Below are positions 1 through 6,269 of a stretch of DNA of 9,784 nt, piece by piece; within the stretch, counting starts at the first letter, position 1, and the number at the start of each line of letters is the position of its first letter. Both the position numbers and the translations under genes were made by a program. The stretch spans positions 1-9,784 of the forward strand of contig CAAFMG010000088.1 of the NCBI GenBank assembly GCA_900763965.1. Reading direction: 5' to 3'. The notes below the pieces were generated by a model. The model searched no databases and was not told where the DNA came from. It saw only the letters and a list, made by a program, of their open reading frames with translations. This stretch comes from an uncultured Oscillospiraceae bacterium (lineage in GTDB: Bacteria > Bacillota > Clostridia > Oscillospirales > Oscillospiraceae).

Positions 1-48
1 AACGCCCCAGAAACTACGTCAAAATTTCTCCCCGTCTTTTCCCCTGCC

Positions 49-77
49 TTGCAATCGGCGCCATGGTATGTTATAGT
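49..77 (+). promoter_or_regulatory. Sigma-70-type promoter of the LOR-luxS-mtnN operon
   Basis: A -35 box TTGCAA (49-54) and a -10 box TATAGT (72-77) are 17 nt apart. A TG at 69-70 makes the -10 element of the extended type. Transcription would begin near 84, about 20 nt before the first start codon. Seen directly by inspection; the start point is inferred. Confidence 0.7.
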
Positions 78-103
78 AACGGAAACAGAAAGGGGGCATC
101 CCA

Positions 104-580
104 ATGGAGCTTCGCATACGCCAAAGAATATTCTCCTGGACGGACAGTTATGACGTTTATGATGCTGAGGGGCAGCCTCGGTATACGGTGAAGGCGGCCT
201 TTTTCACCCTGGGACACCAGATCCACGTCTGCCAGACCGCCACCGGGCAGGAGGTGGGCTTCATCCGGGAAAAGCTGCTGACCCTGATGCCCACCTTTGA
301 GATCGTCATCGGCGGTCAGGTGGTGGGAACCATCCGCAAGAAGTTTACCCTGTTTTCCCAGAATTACCATGTGGATTTCTGCGGCTGGCAGGTGGAGGGC
401 AACTTCCTGGGCTGGGATTACCGGGTCTTTCAGGGAAACCGGCAGATTGCAGCCATCTCCAAGGAGCTGTTTCATCTGTCGGATACCTATGTACTGCGGT
501 TTGCCGACCCGGCGGACGAGATCCCAGGTCTGCTGCTGGTGCTGGCCATTGATGCCGCAAATTGCTCCGAGAATGGATAA
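104..580 (+). CDS. LURP-one-related (LOR/YxjI-like) family protein
   Basis: A 158-residue protein resembling the LOR/YxjI family, small beta-barrel proteins related to Tubby C-terminal domains; most bacterial members have no established biochemical role. Family-like features are the opening stretch with SYDVYDAEG (about residues 15-23), repeated short beta-hairpin units such as GQEVGFIREKLLTLMP and GGQVVGTIRKKFTLF, and the ending ISKELFHLSDTYVLRFADP followed by a hydrophobic strand and AID. It spans the whole usual family length. There is no signal peptide or clear membrane helix, so it is probably cytoplasmic. The ATG at 104 has a GGGGG ribosome site seven bases upstream (92-96). It is first in an operon with luxS (11-nt gap) and mtnN. 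The context hints at a link to methyl-cycle metabolism or simple co-expression, but no function can be read from the sequence. Confidence 0.85.
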   Translation: MELRIRQRIFSWTDSYDVYDAEGQPRYTVKAAFFTLGHQIHVCQTATGQEVGFIREKLLTLMPTFEIVIGGQVVGTIRKKFTLFSQNYHVDFCGWQVEGNFLGWDYRVFQGNRQIAAISKELFHLSDTYVLRFADPADEIPGLLLVLAIDAANCSENG

Positions 581-591
581 GGAGAAAAAAT

Positions 592-1068
592 ATGGAAAAA
601 ATCACAAGCTTTACCATTGATCACATTCGGCTCCAGCCGGGGCTGTACGTCTCCCGGAGGGATGCCGTCGGCGGCCAGGTGGTAACCACCTTCGACCTGC
701 GGCTGACAAGCCCCAACCAGGAGCCGGTGATGAACACCGCCGAGATGCACACCATCGAGCATCTTGCGGCCACCTATCTGCGCAATGACCCCCAGTGGAA
801 GGAGCGTGTCCTCTACTTTGGCCCCATGGGCTGCCGCACCGGCTTCTATCTGCTGCTGACAGGTGACCTGACCTCCCGGGAGGTTCTGCCTCTGGTGACA
901 GACTGTTTCCGCTTCATCCGGGATTTCCGGGGGGAAGTTCCCGGTGCCCACCCCCGGGACTGCGGCAACTATCTGGACATGAACCTGCCCATGGCAAACT
1001 ACTGGGGCGCACGATACACCCAGTTGCTGGAAACCATTGACGATTCCCGGCTGGTCTACCCGGAATAA
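592..1068 (+). CDS. luxS: S-ribosylhomocysteine lyase (AI-2 synthase)
   Basis: A 158-residue, full-length LuxS. It cleaves S-ribosylhomocysteine to homocysteine and 4,5-dihydroxy-2,3-pentanedione, the precursor of the signal AI-2. The metal site is intact: HTIEH (residues 53-57) gives two histidine ligands and C124 in DCGNY gives the third. The catalytic glutamate (E56) and the catalytic cysteine C81 in MGCRTGFYL are present, as is the substrate-loop FDLRL. I chose the ATG at 592, not the in-frame ATG at 562, because AAGGAG (579-584) sits seven bases ahead, the native N-terminus of the family starts here, and 562 would overlap the upstream gene. mtnN follows after 15 nt. The enzyme recycles the product of MtnN, so the pair is a working two-step unit. 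Whether AI-2 is a signal here or only a by-product cannot be told; no receptor gene is in the window. Confidence 0.97.
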   Translation: MEKITSFTIDHIRLQPGLYVSRRDAVGGQVVTTFDLRLTSPNQEPVMNTAEMHTIEHLAATYLRNDPQWKERVLYFGPMGCRTGFYLLLTGDLTSREVLPLVTDCFRFIRDFRGEVPGAHPRDCGNYLDMNLPMANYWGARYTQLLETIDDSRLVYPE

Positions 1069-1083
1069 AGGAGAATTGGATTT

Positions 1084-1782
1084 ATGACAAAACTCGGTAT
1101 TATCGGAGCCATGCAGGAGGAAGTGGAAAACCTGCTGGCCCAGACGGAACAGAAAAAGCAGCTGCACAAGGCAGGCTCTGTATTTTACGAAGGCATTCTG
1201 GAAGGACTGCCGGTGGTCATCGTTCAGTGCGGCGTGGGCAAGGTCAATGCAGCCATGTGTACCCAGGTGCTGTGCGACCTGTTTGATGTGACCCACATCG
1301 TCAACACCGGCATTGCCGGTTCCCTGTGCGTTGAGCTGGACATCGGCGATCTGCTGGTGAGTCAGAGTGCCATGTATCACGACTTTGACTGCACCAACTT
1401 CGGCTATCCCTTCGGCAAGGTGCCCGGGCTGGATGTGACCGCCTTCCCTGCCGATGAAACCCTGATCCGCTACGCCTTTGCGGCTGCCGAGGCAGTGAAC
1501 CCCGGTCACACCCGGATTGGGCGGGTGGCCACCGGCGATCTGTTTGTGGCGGATCCCGGCGCAAAGGATGCCATCATTGCCCGCACCCAGGGTCTTTGCA
1601 CCGAAATGGAAGGTGCGGCCATTGCCCAGACGGCTTACCGCAACGGCGTTCCCTTTGTGATCCTGCGGGCCATCTCCGACAAGGCAGACAACAGCGCCCA
1701 CATGGACTACCCCACCTTTGAGCGCATCGCCGCCCATCGCTGCGCCGAGGTCACCCGGAGTCTGGCAAGAAAACTGAAATAA
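1084..1782 (+). CDS. mtnN: 5'-methylthioadenosine/S-adenosylhomocysteine nucleosidase
   Basis: A 232-residue Pfs/MtnN enzyme, the same length as the E. coli protein. It hydrolyses S-adenosylhomocysteine to adenine and S-ribosylhomocysteine (the LuxS substrate), and also methylthioadenosine and 5'-deoxyadenosine. Key residues are visible: E12 in AMQEEVE (catalytic acid region), the purine-binding NTGIAGS (74-80), M175 and E176 in TEMEGAAIA that contact the ribose, and D199 in RAISDKAD that protonates adenine N7. AAAGGAG (1067-1073) lies ten bases before the ATG. It is third and last in the operon, directly followed by a strong terminator. Having both SAH-recycling enzymes in one transcript ties their levels together; in many Firmicutes the two genes are also adjacent or near each other. 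Confidence 0.96.
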   Translation: MTKLGIIGAMQEEVENLLAQTEQKKQLHKAGSVFYEGILEGLPVVIVQCGVGKVNAAMCTQVLCDLFDVTHIVNTGIAGSLCVELDIGDLLVSQSAMYHDFDCTNFGYPFGKVPGLDVTAFPADETLIRYAFAAAEAVNPGHTRIGRVATGDLFVADPGAKDAIIARTQGLCTEMEGAAIAQTAYRNGVPFVILRAISDKADNSAHMDYPTFERIAAHRCAEVTRSLARKLK

Positions 1783-1786
1783 AAAC

Positions 1787-1833
1787 AATCAGCGTGTACC
1801 GCAGAAAAAATGAACGGTACACGCTGATTTTTT
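1787..1833. terminator. Bidirectional intrinsic terminator
   Basis: A perfect 15-bp stem (1787-1801 with 1815-1829) encloses a 13-nt loop and is followed on the plus strand by a run of T to 1833. On the minus strand the same stem is followed by GTTTTTATTT. It starts four bases past the mtnN stop and can also end minus-strand transcripts from ddl and the DUF1934 gene. Confidence 0.9.
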
Positions 1834-1834
1834 G

Positions 1835-1912
1835 GGAAGCTCTGATGAAATCGGCAAGAGCTGACGGCAAAAGATTCGCCGCTCAGCCGCAGACGATTTA
1901 TTCAGAGCTTCC
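1835..1912. repeat. 78-nt imperfect palindromic element between convergent genes
   Basis: The outer arms 1835-1853 and 1894-1912 are 19 nt long and match as inverted repeats at 17 of 19 positions; the terminal 11 bases (GGAAGCTCTGA) pair perfectly. Inside, GCTGACGGC and GCCGCTCAGC form a second stem with one bulged base around an A-rich loop. The whole can fold as one long hairpin on either strand. It begins two bases after the terminator's T-run and ends five bases from the DUF1934 stop codon. It has no T-run of its own. It may be a 3'-end stabilising hairpin or a small non-autonomous repeat (MITE- or REP-like); only one copy is in this window. Confidence 0.6.
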
Positions 1913-1916
1913 TTTG

Positions 1917-2339
1917 TTATATGGCCCGGATATCCAGGTGATAGTCGATAACACCGGCTTCGGTGTTTTCAATGTCGATATTGTAGCTCAGGTCGATGGT
2001 GCCGCCGTCTTCCACAATGTCGTAGAACAGGAAGGTGGCTTTGACCGTCATCAGCAGTGCGCCGAAGGACATCTGGTACAATGAATCATGGGAAACCCCT
2101 TCTTCAAAGACCATTTCGGATTGTAAAGTACCCTGGCGTCTCAGGATCACTCTGCCCGGCTCTACCCGGAAGGTGGTGGTAACTCCCTCCATGCCGGTCA
2201 GGGCAGTTTCCTCATAGCTGATATCCCAGCCGCCGTCCCGGAAATCCATGGTTCCTTCCGTCACCAGTTCGATGATCTCCGGCTCCTGGTCTGCATAGGT
2301 CTGACGGCCCTGAATGGACAGGATGGCATCACGCTTCAT
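1917..2339 (-). CDS. DUF1934 (YwiB-like) domain protein
   Basis: A 140-residue protein that fits the DUF1934/YwiB family, a calycin-like beta-barrel of unknown function common in Firmicutes. Visible family-like features are the alternating beta-strand pattern, ISYEETALTGMEGVTTTFRVEPGRVILRRQG (about residues 38-68) and the later FLFYDIVEDGGTIDLSYNIDIE. There is no signal peptide or membrane helix. An in-frame upstream extension to 2486 exists but runs inside ddl and is low in similarity to any protein, so I start at the ATG at 2339. That start overlaps the ddl stop codon region by 11 nt (2329-2339), which suggests translational coupling and a shared transcript. Genes of this family are often found beside cell-wall or argS-type genes, but no mechanistic link is known. 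The transcript probably ends at the palindrome and terminator at 1787-1912. Confidence 0.85.
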   Translation of the reverse strand: MKRDAILSIQGRQTYADQEPEIIELVTEGTMDFRDGGWDISYEETALTGMEGVTTTFRVEPGRVILRRQGTLQSEMVFEEGVSHDSLYQMSFGALLMTVKATFLFYDIVEDGGTIDLSYNIDIENTEAGVIDYHLDIRAI

Positions 2340-3405
2340 CCCGGGCCTCCTGTGCCAGCTGCAACAGCAGGTCGATGAGCTGGCGGTAGGGAATGCCGCT
2401 GGCACCGAACAGCTTGGGATACATGGAAATGGAGGTAAAGCCAGGGATGGTATTGATCTCGTTGAACACCACCCGGTTGTCTCCATCGGTAACGAAGAAG
2501 TCCACGCGGCTCATGCCCACGCAGCCAATGGCGGAGTAGATCCGCACGGCGGATTCCCGGACGGTTTCCTGCACGGATTCGGGGATCCGGGCGGGGATGT
2601 AAGCAGCGGAGGTATCGGTGATGTACTTGGCATCGTAGTCGTAGAACTCTGCACCGGAGTCGATCTCGCCGCAGATGGAGGCCACAGGGCTTTCATTGCC
2701 CATCACGGCCACCTCGATCTCCTTGCCCCGGATGAACTCCTCCACCAGGATCTTGGCATCGTACTTTGCAGCCTCCAGCAGCGCCTTGTCCAGAGCTTCC
2801 CGGTCGGCTGCCTTGGAAACACCAACGGAAGAACCGGTGCCTGCGGGCTTGACGAACATGGGATAGGTGAACCGCTTTTCCAGGGTGTCCAGAATGTTCT
2901 GCTTCCGGTTTGCCAGCTCCTCCCGGCGCACCAGCTGCCAGTCTGCCTGGGTGATACCGGCATGGTCTGCCACCAGCTTGGTCAGGGTCTTGTCCATGGC
3001 CACGGCAGAGGCTGCCACATGGGGGCCGACATAGGGGATGCCTGCCAGCTTCAGCAGGCCCTGAACTGCGCCGTCCTCACCGTTTTCACCGTGGAGCACA
3101 GGGAAAACCACGTCCAGCCATTCCCGCACCACGCAGTCGCCCTCAAAGCTGAGTAGGCCCTGACCCCGGACGGGAGAAATGGCTGCTCTGCGGTTCTTGG
3201 GATGCTTTTCCCACTGGCCGGTGGGCAGCAGAGAATAATCCTTGCCGCCGTAGAGGATCCAGTCACCGCTGCGGGTGATGCCAACGGGGAAAATATTGTA
3301 CTTTTTCTGATCAATGTTGTTCAGCACAGACTCGGCAGAGCGCAGAGAAACGGCGTGCTCCGGGCTGACGCCGCCGAACAGAATACAGACACTTAATTTT
3401 TTCAC
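2329..3405 (-). CDS. ddl: D-alanine--D-alanine ligase
   Basis: A 358-residue ATP-grasp ligase that joins two D-alanines in the cytoplasm; MurF then adds the dipeptide to the peptidoglycan precursor. Domains are the N-terminal fold (FGGVSPEH, residues 10-17, with E16 contacting the first D-Ala), VFPVLHGENGEDGAVQG (100-116), the ATP-binding part with FVKPAGTGSSVGV (184-196), and the metal and catalytic motif NEINTIPGFT (315-324). The omega-loop reads EFYDYDAKY (253-261); the tyrosine there is typical of true D-Ala-D-Ala ligases and unlike the histidine of D-Ala-D-Lac (VanA-type) enzymes. The start is GTG at 3405 with GAGG (rc of 3413-3416) seven bases ahead; the ATG just upstream at 3418 runs into a stop at once. 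It is first in a two-gene unit, overlapping the DUF1934 gene. No promoter as good as others in the window is seen for it. Confidence 0.96.
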   Translation of the reverse strand: MKKLSVCILFGGVSPEHAVSLRSAESVLNNIDQKKYNIFPVGITRSGDWILYGGKDYSLLPTGQWEKHPKNRRAAISPVRGQGLLSFEGDCVVREWLDVVFPVLHGENGEDGAVQGLLKLAGIPYVGPHVAASAVAMDKTLTKLVADHAGITQADWQLVRREELANRKQNILDTLEKRFTYPMFVKPAGTGSSVGVSKAADREALDKALLEAAKYDAKILVEEFIRGKEIEVAVMGNESPVASICGEIDSGAEFYDYDAKYITDTSAAYIPARIPESVQETVRESAVRIYSAIGCVGMSRVDFFVTDGDNRVVFNEINTIPGFTSISMYPKLFGASGIPYRQLIDLLLQLAQEARDEA

Positions 3406-3435
3406 CTTATCGCCTCATTTTTTGATTATTCACAT

Positions 3436-3449
3436 TTTCCATCTGGAAA
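3436..3449. promoter_or_regulatory. Dyad TTTCCA-TC-TGGAAA in the divergent ddl / 130-aa-protein intergenic region
   Basis: A perfect inverted repeat of 6+6 bases with a 2-nt centre. Its right half covers the likely -35 region of the plus-strand promoter, and it lies 30 nt upstream of the ddl start. This is a plausible operator position for a dimeric regulator, but no regulator gene is present in the window and short dyads arise by chance. Confidence 0.35.
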
Positions 3450-3471
3450 TCTGGTGATTTTATGTTATACT
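3444..3471 (+). promoter_or_regulatory. Extended -10 promoter of the 130-residue protein gene
   Basis: A -10 box TATACT (3466-3471) is preceded by TG at 3463-3464. The -35 region is weak, TGGAAA at 3444-3449 with 16 nt spacing. Transcription would start near 3478, leaving a leader of about 24 nt before the ATG at 3502. Confidence 0.55.
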
Positions 3472-3501
3472 GGAGTGCAGCACATCTTCAGGAGGTTCCC
3501 T

Positions 3502-3894
3502 ATGCAGATCAATTTGACATCTAAGGAATTCCGCCGTCTTCTGGATCTGGTGTACATCGGAAACTGGATCTTGAATTCCACCCGGGGCGAAGACCGTTTT
3601 GCGGACTATGACCAGCTGGAAAGCAAGCTGTTTGCCCTGAGCCCCGCCCTGTCGGAGATCTGGAACGGCGAGGTGGTGCCCTCCCGGGCCTTTGCCGAGG
3701 GCGGCATCCACGAAGCCATTGCCTATTACGAGGACAATGTATTCTATGAGATCCTGGCCGAAGAACTCTCCCGCCGGGATATGGACTATGCGGAGATCAC
3801 CGATGACAACTACAACGAGATCCTGGGCCGCATGGATCAGTACATGACGGAATTCCAGGATTCCGGTGTCCAGCATCTGGTGCTGGACGAATAA
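3502..3894 (+). CDS. Uncharacterised 130-residue acidic protein
   Basis: I do not recognise a family. The protein is acidic, mostly helical in appearance, with no signal peptide, membrane segment or metal-binding motif. It opens with MQINLTSKEFRRLLDLVYIGNWILNS, continues with a region rich in aromatic and acidic residues (AIAYYEDNVFYEILAEELSRRDMDYAEIT, about residues 73-101) and ends HLVLDE. It looks like a real gene: codon use matches the neighbours, AGGAGG (3490-3495) stands six bases before the ATG at 3502, it has its own promoter and a strong terminator. An in-frame start at 3454 is rejected because it lacks a ribosome site and overlaps the promoter. It is a single-gene unit, divergent from ddl and convergent with murC. 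The context gives no firm hint of its job. Confidence 0.8.
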   Translation: MQINLTSKEFRRLLDLVYIGNWILNSTRGEDRFADYDQLESKLFALSPALSEIWNGEVVPSRAFAEGGIHEAIAYYEDNVFYEILAEELSRRDMDYAEITDDNYNEILGRMDQYMTEFQDSGVQHLVLDE

Positions 3895-3918
3895 ACGAAA
3901 ACCAAAGATTTTCCCTTT

Positions 3919-3949
3919 CCTGTGCCGGAAACCCGGCACAGGCTTTTTT
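3919..3949 (+). terminator. Intrinsic terminator of the 130-residue protein gene
   Basis: A perfect 10-bp GC-rich stem (3919-3928 with 3933-3942) around the loop AAAC is followed by C and six T (3944-3949). It lies 24 bases past the stop. On the minus strand the hairpin follows the murC stop but is trailed by AAAGGGAAAA, so it would end murC transcripts poorly. Confidence 0.9.
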
Positions 3950-3971
3950 CATGCAAAGAGACGTTCTTCCC

Positions 3972-5348
3972 TTATTCCGTTTCCAGCAGGGCTTCTCCTG
4001 CCCGGAAGATATCACCGGCGCCCATGGTAATCACCACGTCCCCTTCCCGGACATTCTGCCGCAGGAACTCGGTCACCTCCGGCAGAGTCTCGCAGAAGGT
4101 GCTGCCGGGGATCTTTTCTGCCAGGTGGGCAGAGGAAATGCCGATGGTGTTGCGCTCCCGGGCGGCGTAAATCTCCGCCAGAACCAGCACATCCGCCTTT
4201 TTCAGCTGCTTTACAAAGTCATCAAACAGCGCCTGGGTGCGGCTGTATGTATGGGGCTGGAAGGCCAGCACCAGACGGCGGCCGGGCATAGAGGCGCGGA
4301 CAGCGTCAATGGTGGCTGCCAGCTCATCGGGATGGTGGGCGTAGTCATCATAGATATCCGCCCCATGCCAGGTTCCCTTGGCTTCCATCCGGCGGCCTGC
4401 GCCGTGGAAGGTTTCCAGGCCCCGGGACACCTTTTCGCCGGGGATGCCCATCATCCAGGCAGCGGCGGCGGCAGCCAGTGCGTTCATGGCATTGTGCTTG
4501 CCCAGAACGCCCATGTCCAAGTGGCAGTAGAACTTTCCGTCACAGATCACGTCAAAGTGCCGCCAGTCGGGGCACATATTGGCTGCGTGGATGCGGTTGG
4601 TGTCCTTCAGGCCGAAGCTGACATAGTTCACGCCCTCCATGGCCTGGACGGTGTGCTCGTCATCGCCGTTGGCAATGACACCGAAGGTGGCCATTTCTGC
4701 GAACTTGTGGAAGGACTTCTGCACGTCTGCCAGATCCTTGAAGTAGTCCAGGTGATCGGCCTCCACGTTCAGCACCACTGCCAGGGTGGGGAAGAAATTC
4801 AGGAAGGAGTCACAGTATTCGCAGCTTTCCAGCACGATGGTATCTCCCCGGCCCACCCGGTGGCTGGCATGGAGCAGAGGCAGATATCCGCCGATCATAA
4901 CGGTGGGATCCACCTTTGCCTCCATCAGAATGTGGGTCACCATGGAAGTGGTGGTGGTTTTGCCATGGGTGCCGGAGATGCACACGGCAGTCTTGTAGGC
5001 ACGCATGATCTGTCCCCAGGCCTGGGCCCGCTCAAACACGGGAACACCGGCGGCACGGGCTGCGGCAATCTCCGGGTTGTCATTGTGGGCGGCAGCGGTA
5101 CGGATGATGCAGTCCGCACCCTGGATATTCTCGGCACGGTGGCCGATGGATACCGGGATCCCCTGGGCTTCCAGCTCCCGGGTGCCGTTGGAGCCGCTCA
5201 TATCCGAGCCGGTGACCTCCATTCCCATGCCCTTGAGCACCAGACCCAGAGGCCGCATGGAAACACCGCCGATGCCCACCAGATGCACATGCTTGCCGGG
5301 CTTGAGGTAATTCGCAATTTCTTTATTTCTGAATACGCCTTTGAACAT
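3972..5348 (-). CDS. murC: UDP-N-acetylmuramate--L-alanine ligase
   Basis: A full-length MurC (458 residues from this start) that adds L-alanine to UDP-MurNAc with ATP, the first amino acid of the peptidoglycan stem peptide, in the cytoplasm. Motifs in order: the N-terminal UDP-binding HLVGIGGVSMRPLG (about 22-35), the ATP P-loop SGTHGKTTTT (125-134), the LNVEADHLDYF region (193-203), DDYAHHPDE (334-342), FQPHTYSRT (363-371) and the C-terminal MGAGDI (442-447). Two in-frame ATGs are possible, at 5357 and 5348. The only ribosome site, GGGAG, is one base from the first but ten bases from the second, so I prefer 5348; if 5357 is used three residues (MTY) are added. It is a single-gene unit with a strong promoter (5392-5420), convergent with the 130-residue protein gene. 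No dedicated terminator with a T-run is seen downstream. Confidence 0.96.
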   Translation of the reverse strand: MFKGVFRNKEIANYLKPGKHVHLVGIGGVSMRPLGLVLKGMGMEVTGSDMSGSNGTRELEAQGIPVSIGHRAENIQGADCIIRTAAAHNDNPEIAAARAAGVPVFERAQAWGQIMRAYKTAVCISGTHGKTTTTSMVTHILMEAKVDPTVMIGGYLPLLHASHRVGRGDTIVLESCEYCDSFLNFFPTLAVVLNVEADHLDYFKDLADVQKSFHKFAEMATFGVIANGDDEHTVQAMEGVNYVSFGLKDTNRIHAANMCPDWRHFDVICDGKFYCHLDMGVLGKHNAMNALAAAAAAWMMGIPGEKVSRGLETFHGAGRRMEAKGTWHGADIYDDYAHHPDELAATIDAVRASMPGRRLVLAFQPHTYSRTQALFDDFVKQLKKADVLVLAEIYAARERNTIGISSAHLAEKIPGSTFCETLPEVTEFLRQNVREGDVVITMGAGDIFRAGEALLETE

Positions 5349-5391
5349 ATACGTCATACTCCCGTATCAAATCGTTGCCTTAATCTAACGC

Positions 5392-5420
5392 ATTATACAC
5401 CATCACAGCCACATTTACAA
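5392..5420 (-). promoter_or_regulatory. Sigma-70-type promoter of murC
   Basis: Read on the minus strand, TTGTAA (5415-5420) and a perfect TATAAT (5392-5397) are separated by exactly 17 nt. Transcription would start near 5385, giving a leader of about 35 nt before the preferred start of murC. Confidence 0.8.
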
Positions 5421-5482
5421 CCACAAAAAAGTAATAACTGTTACGACTTCGACACCAAATGTTCATATTTACCCTGTTTTAC

Positions 5483-5518
5483 AAAAATCGGACAGATTTC
5501 TTTTGAAACCTGTCCGAT
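5483..5518 (-). terminator. Intrinsic terminator of the ABC transporter operon
   Basis: On the minus strand a 9-bp stem, ATCGGACAG (5510-5518) with CTGTCCGAT (5487-5495), can be lengthened inward by GAAA/TTTC after one mismatch, and is followed by a T-run (5483-5487). It lies about 10 bases past the ATPase stop codon and stops the operon before the murC promoter. Confidence 0.85.
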
Positions 5519-5528
5519 ACTTTTGAGA

Positions 5529-6269
5529 TTAATTCTGGCGGAAGCGTGCCAGGAAGTCCTTTGTCTGCTGCTTCTGGGGTGCGCCGAACAGATCCTCGGG
5601 TGCGCCCTCCTCGCAGATGACACCCTGGTTCATGTACACCACATGGTTGCTCACGTCCCGGGCAAAGGCCATTTCGTGGGTGACCACCAGCATGGTCATG
5701 CCCTCCTGGGCCAGCCGCTGCATAACTCCCAGCACCTCGCCCACCATTTCCGGATCCAGGGCAGAGGTGGGCTCGTCAAACAGCAGCACCTCCGGATCCA
5801 TGGCCAGGGCACGGGCGATGGCCACACGCTGTTTCTGACCGCCGGAAATCTGCCGGGGCTTGGCGTGAATGTAGGGAGCCATGCCCACCTTTTCCAGGTA
5901 TTCCATGGCGTGTTCCGTGGCTTCCTTCCGGTTCTTCTTCAGAACCTGCACCTGACCCACCACGCAGTTTTCCAGCACGGTCATGTTGTTGAACAGGTTG
6001 AAGGACTGGAACACCATACCCACATGGGAGCGGTAGGCCGGGGCGTTGAAGCCGGGGCGGGCCACATTTTCTCCGTGGTAGAGGATCTCGCCGGAGGTGG
6101 GCTGCTCCAGCAGATTGATGCACCGCAGCAGGGTGCTCTTGCCGGAACCGGAGGCACCGATAATGGAAGTCACATCTCCCCGGTTCACGGTAAAGTCGAT
6201 ATCCCGCAGCACCTCATGGCTGCCGAAAGCCTTGGACAGGTGCTTGACCTGCAAAATCATGTCAGCCAT
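5529..6269 (-). CDS. Polar amino acid ABC transporter ATP-binding protein (probable lysine importer)
   Basis: A 246-residue ATPase of the GlnQ/HisP class that powers import from the cytoplasmic face of the permease. All ABC motifs are present: Walker A GASGSGKST (38-46), Q-loop glutamine Q88 in VFQSFNLF, signature ISGGQ (141-145, with Ile in place of the usual Leu), Walker B VLLFDEPTSALD (161-172) and the switch histidine H198 in VVTHEM. The length is typical and no C-terminal regulatory domain is added. The ATG at 6269 has GGGAGG seven bases ahead and touches the permease stop codon, so translation is probably coupled. It is last in the operon and followed by a terminator. The substrate, lysine, is inferred from the riboswitch in the operon leader, not from this protein. 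Confidence 0.95.
   Translation of the reverse strand: MADMILQVKHLSKAFGSHEVLRDIDFTVNRGDVTSIIGASGSGKSTLLRCINLLEQPTSGEILYHGENVARPGFNAPAYRSHVGMVFQSFNLFNNMTVLENCVVGQVQVLKKNRKEATEHAMEYLEKVGMAPYIHAKPRQISGGQKQRVAIARALAMDPEVLLFDEPTSALDPEMVGEVLGVMQRLAQEGMTMLVVTHEMAFARDVSNHVVYMNQGVICEEGAPEDLFGAPQKQQTKDFLARFRQN

Noticed and set aside
487..1788. A 433-codon open frame on the minus strand opposite luxS and mtnN.
   Set aside because: It lies opposite two clearly coding genes with intact active sites and shows no recognisable motif; it is a composition artefact.
2314..3156. A 280-codon open frame on the plus strand inside ddl.
   Set aside because: Antisense to a full-length ddl with all motifs; H/G/D-rich and without domain signals.
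2329..3405. A vancomycin-resistance type ligase (VanG/VanA-like).
   Set aside because: The omega-loop EFYDYDAKY is of the D-Ala-D-Ala type and no vanT, vanXY or two-component genes are nearby.
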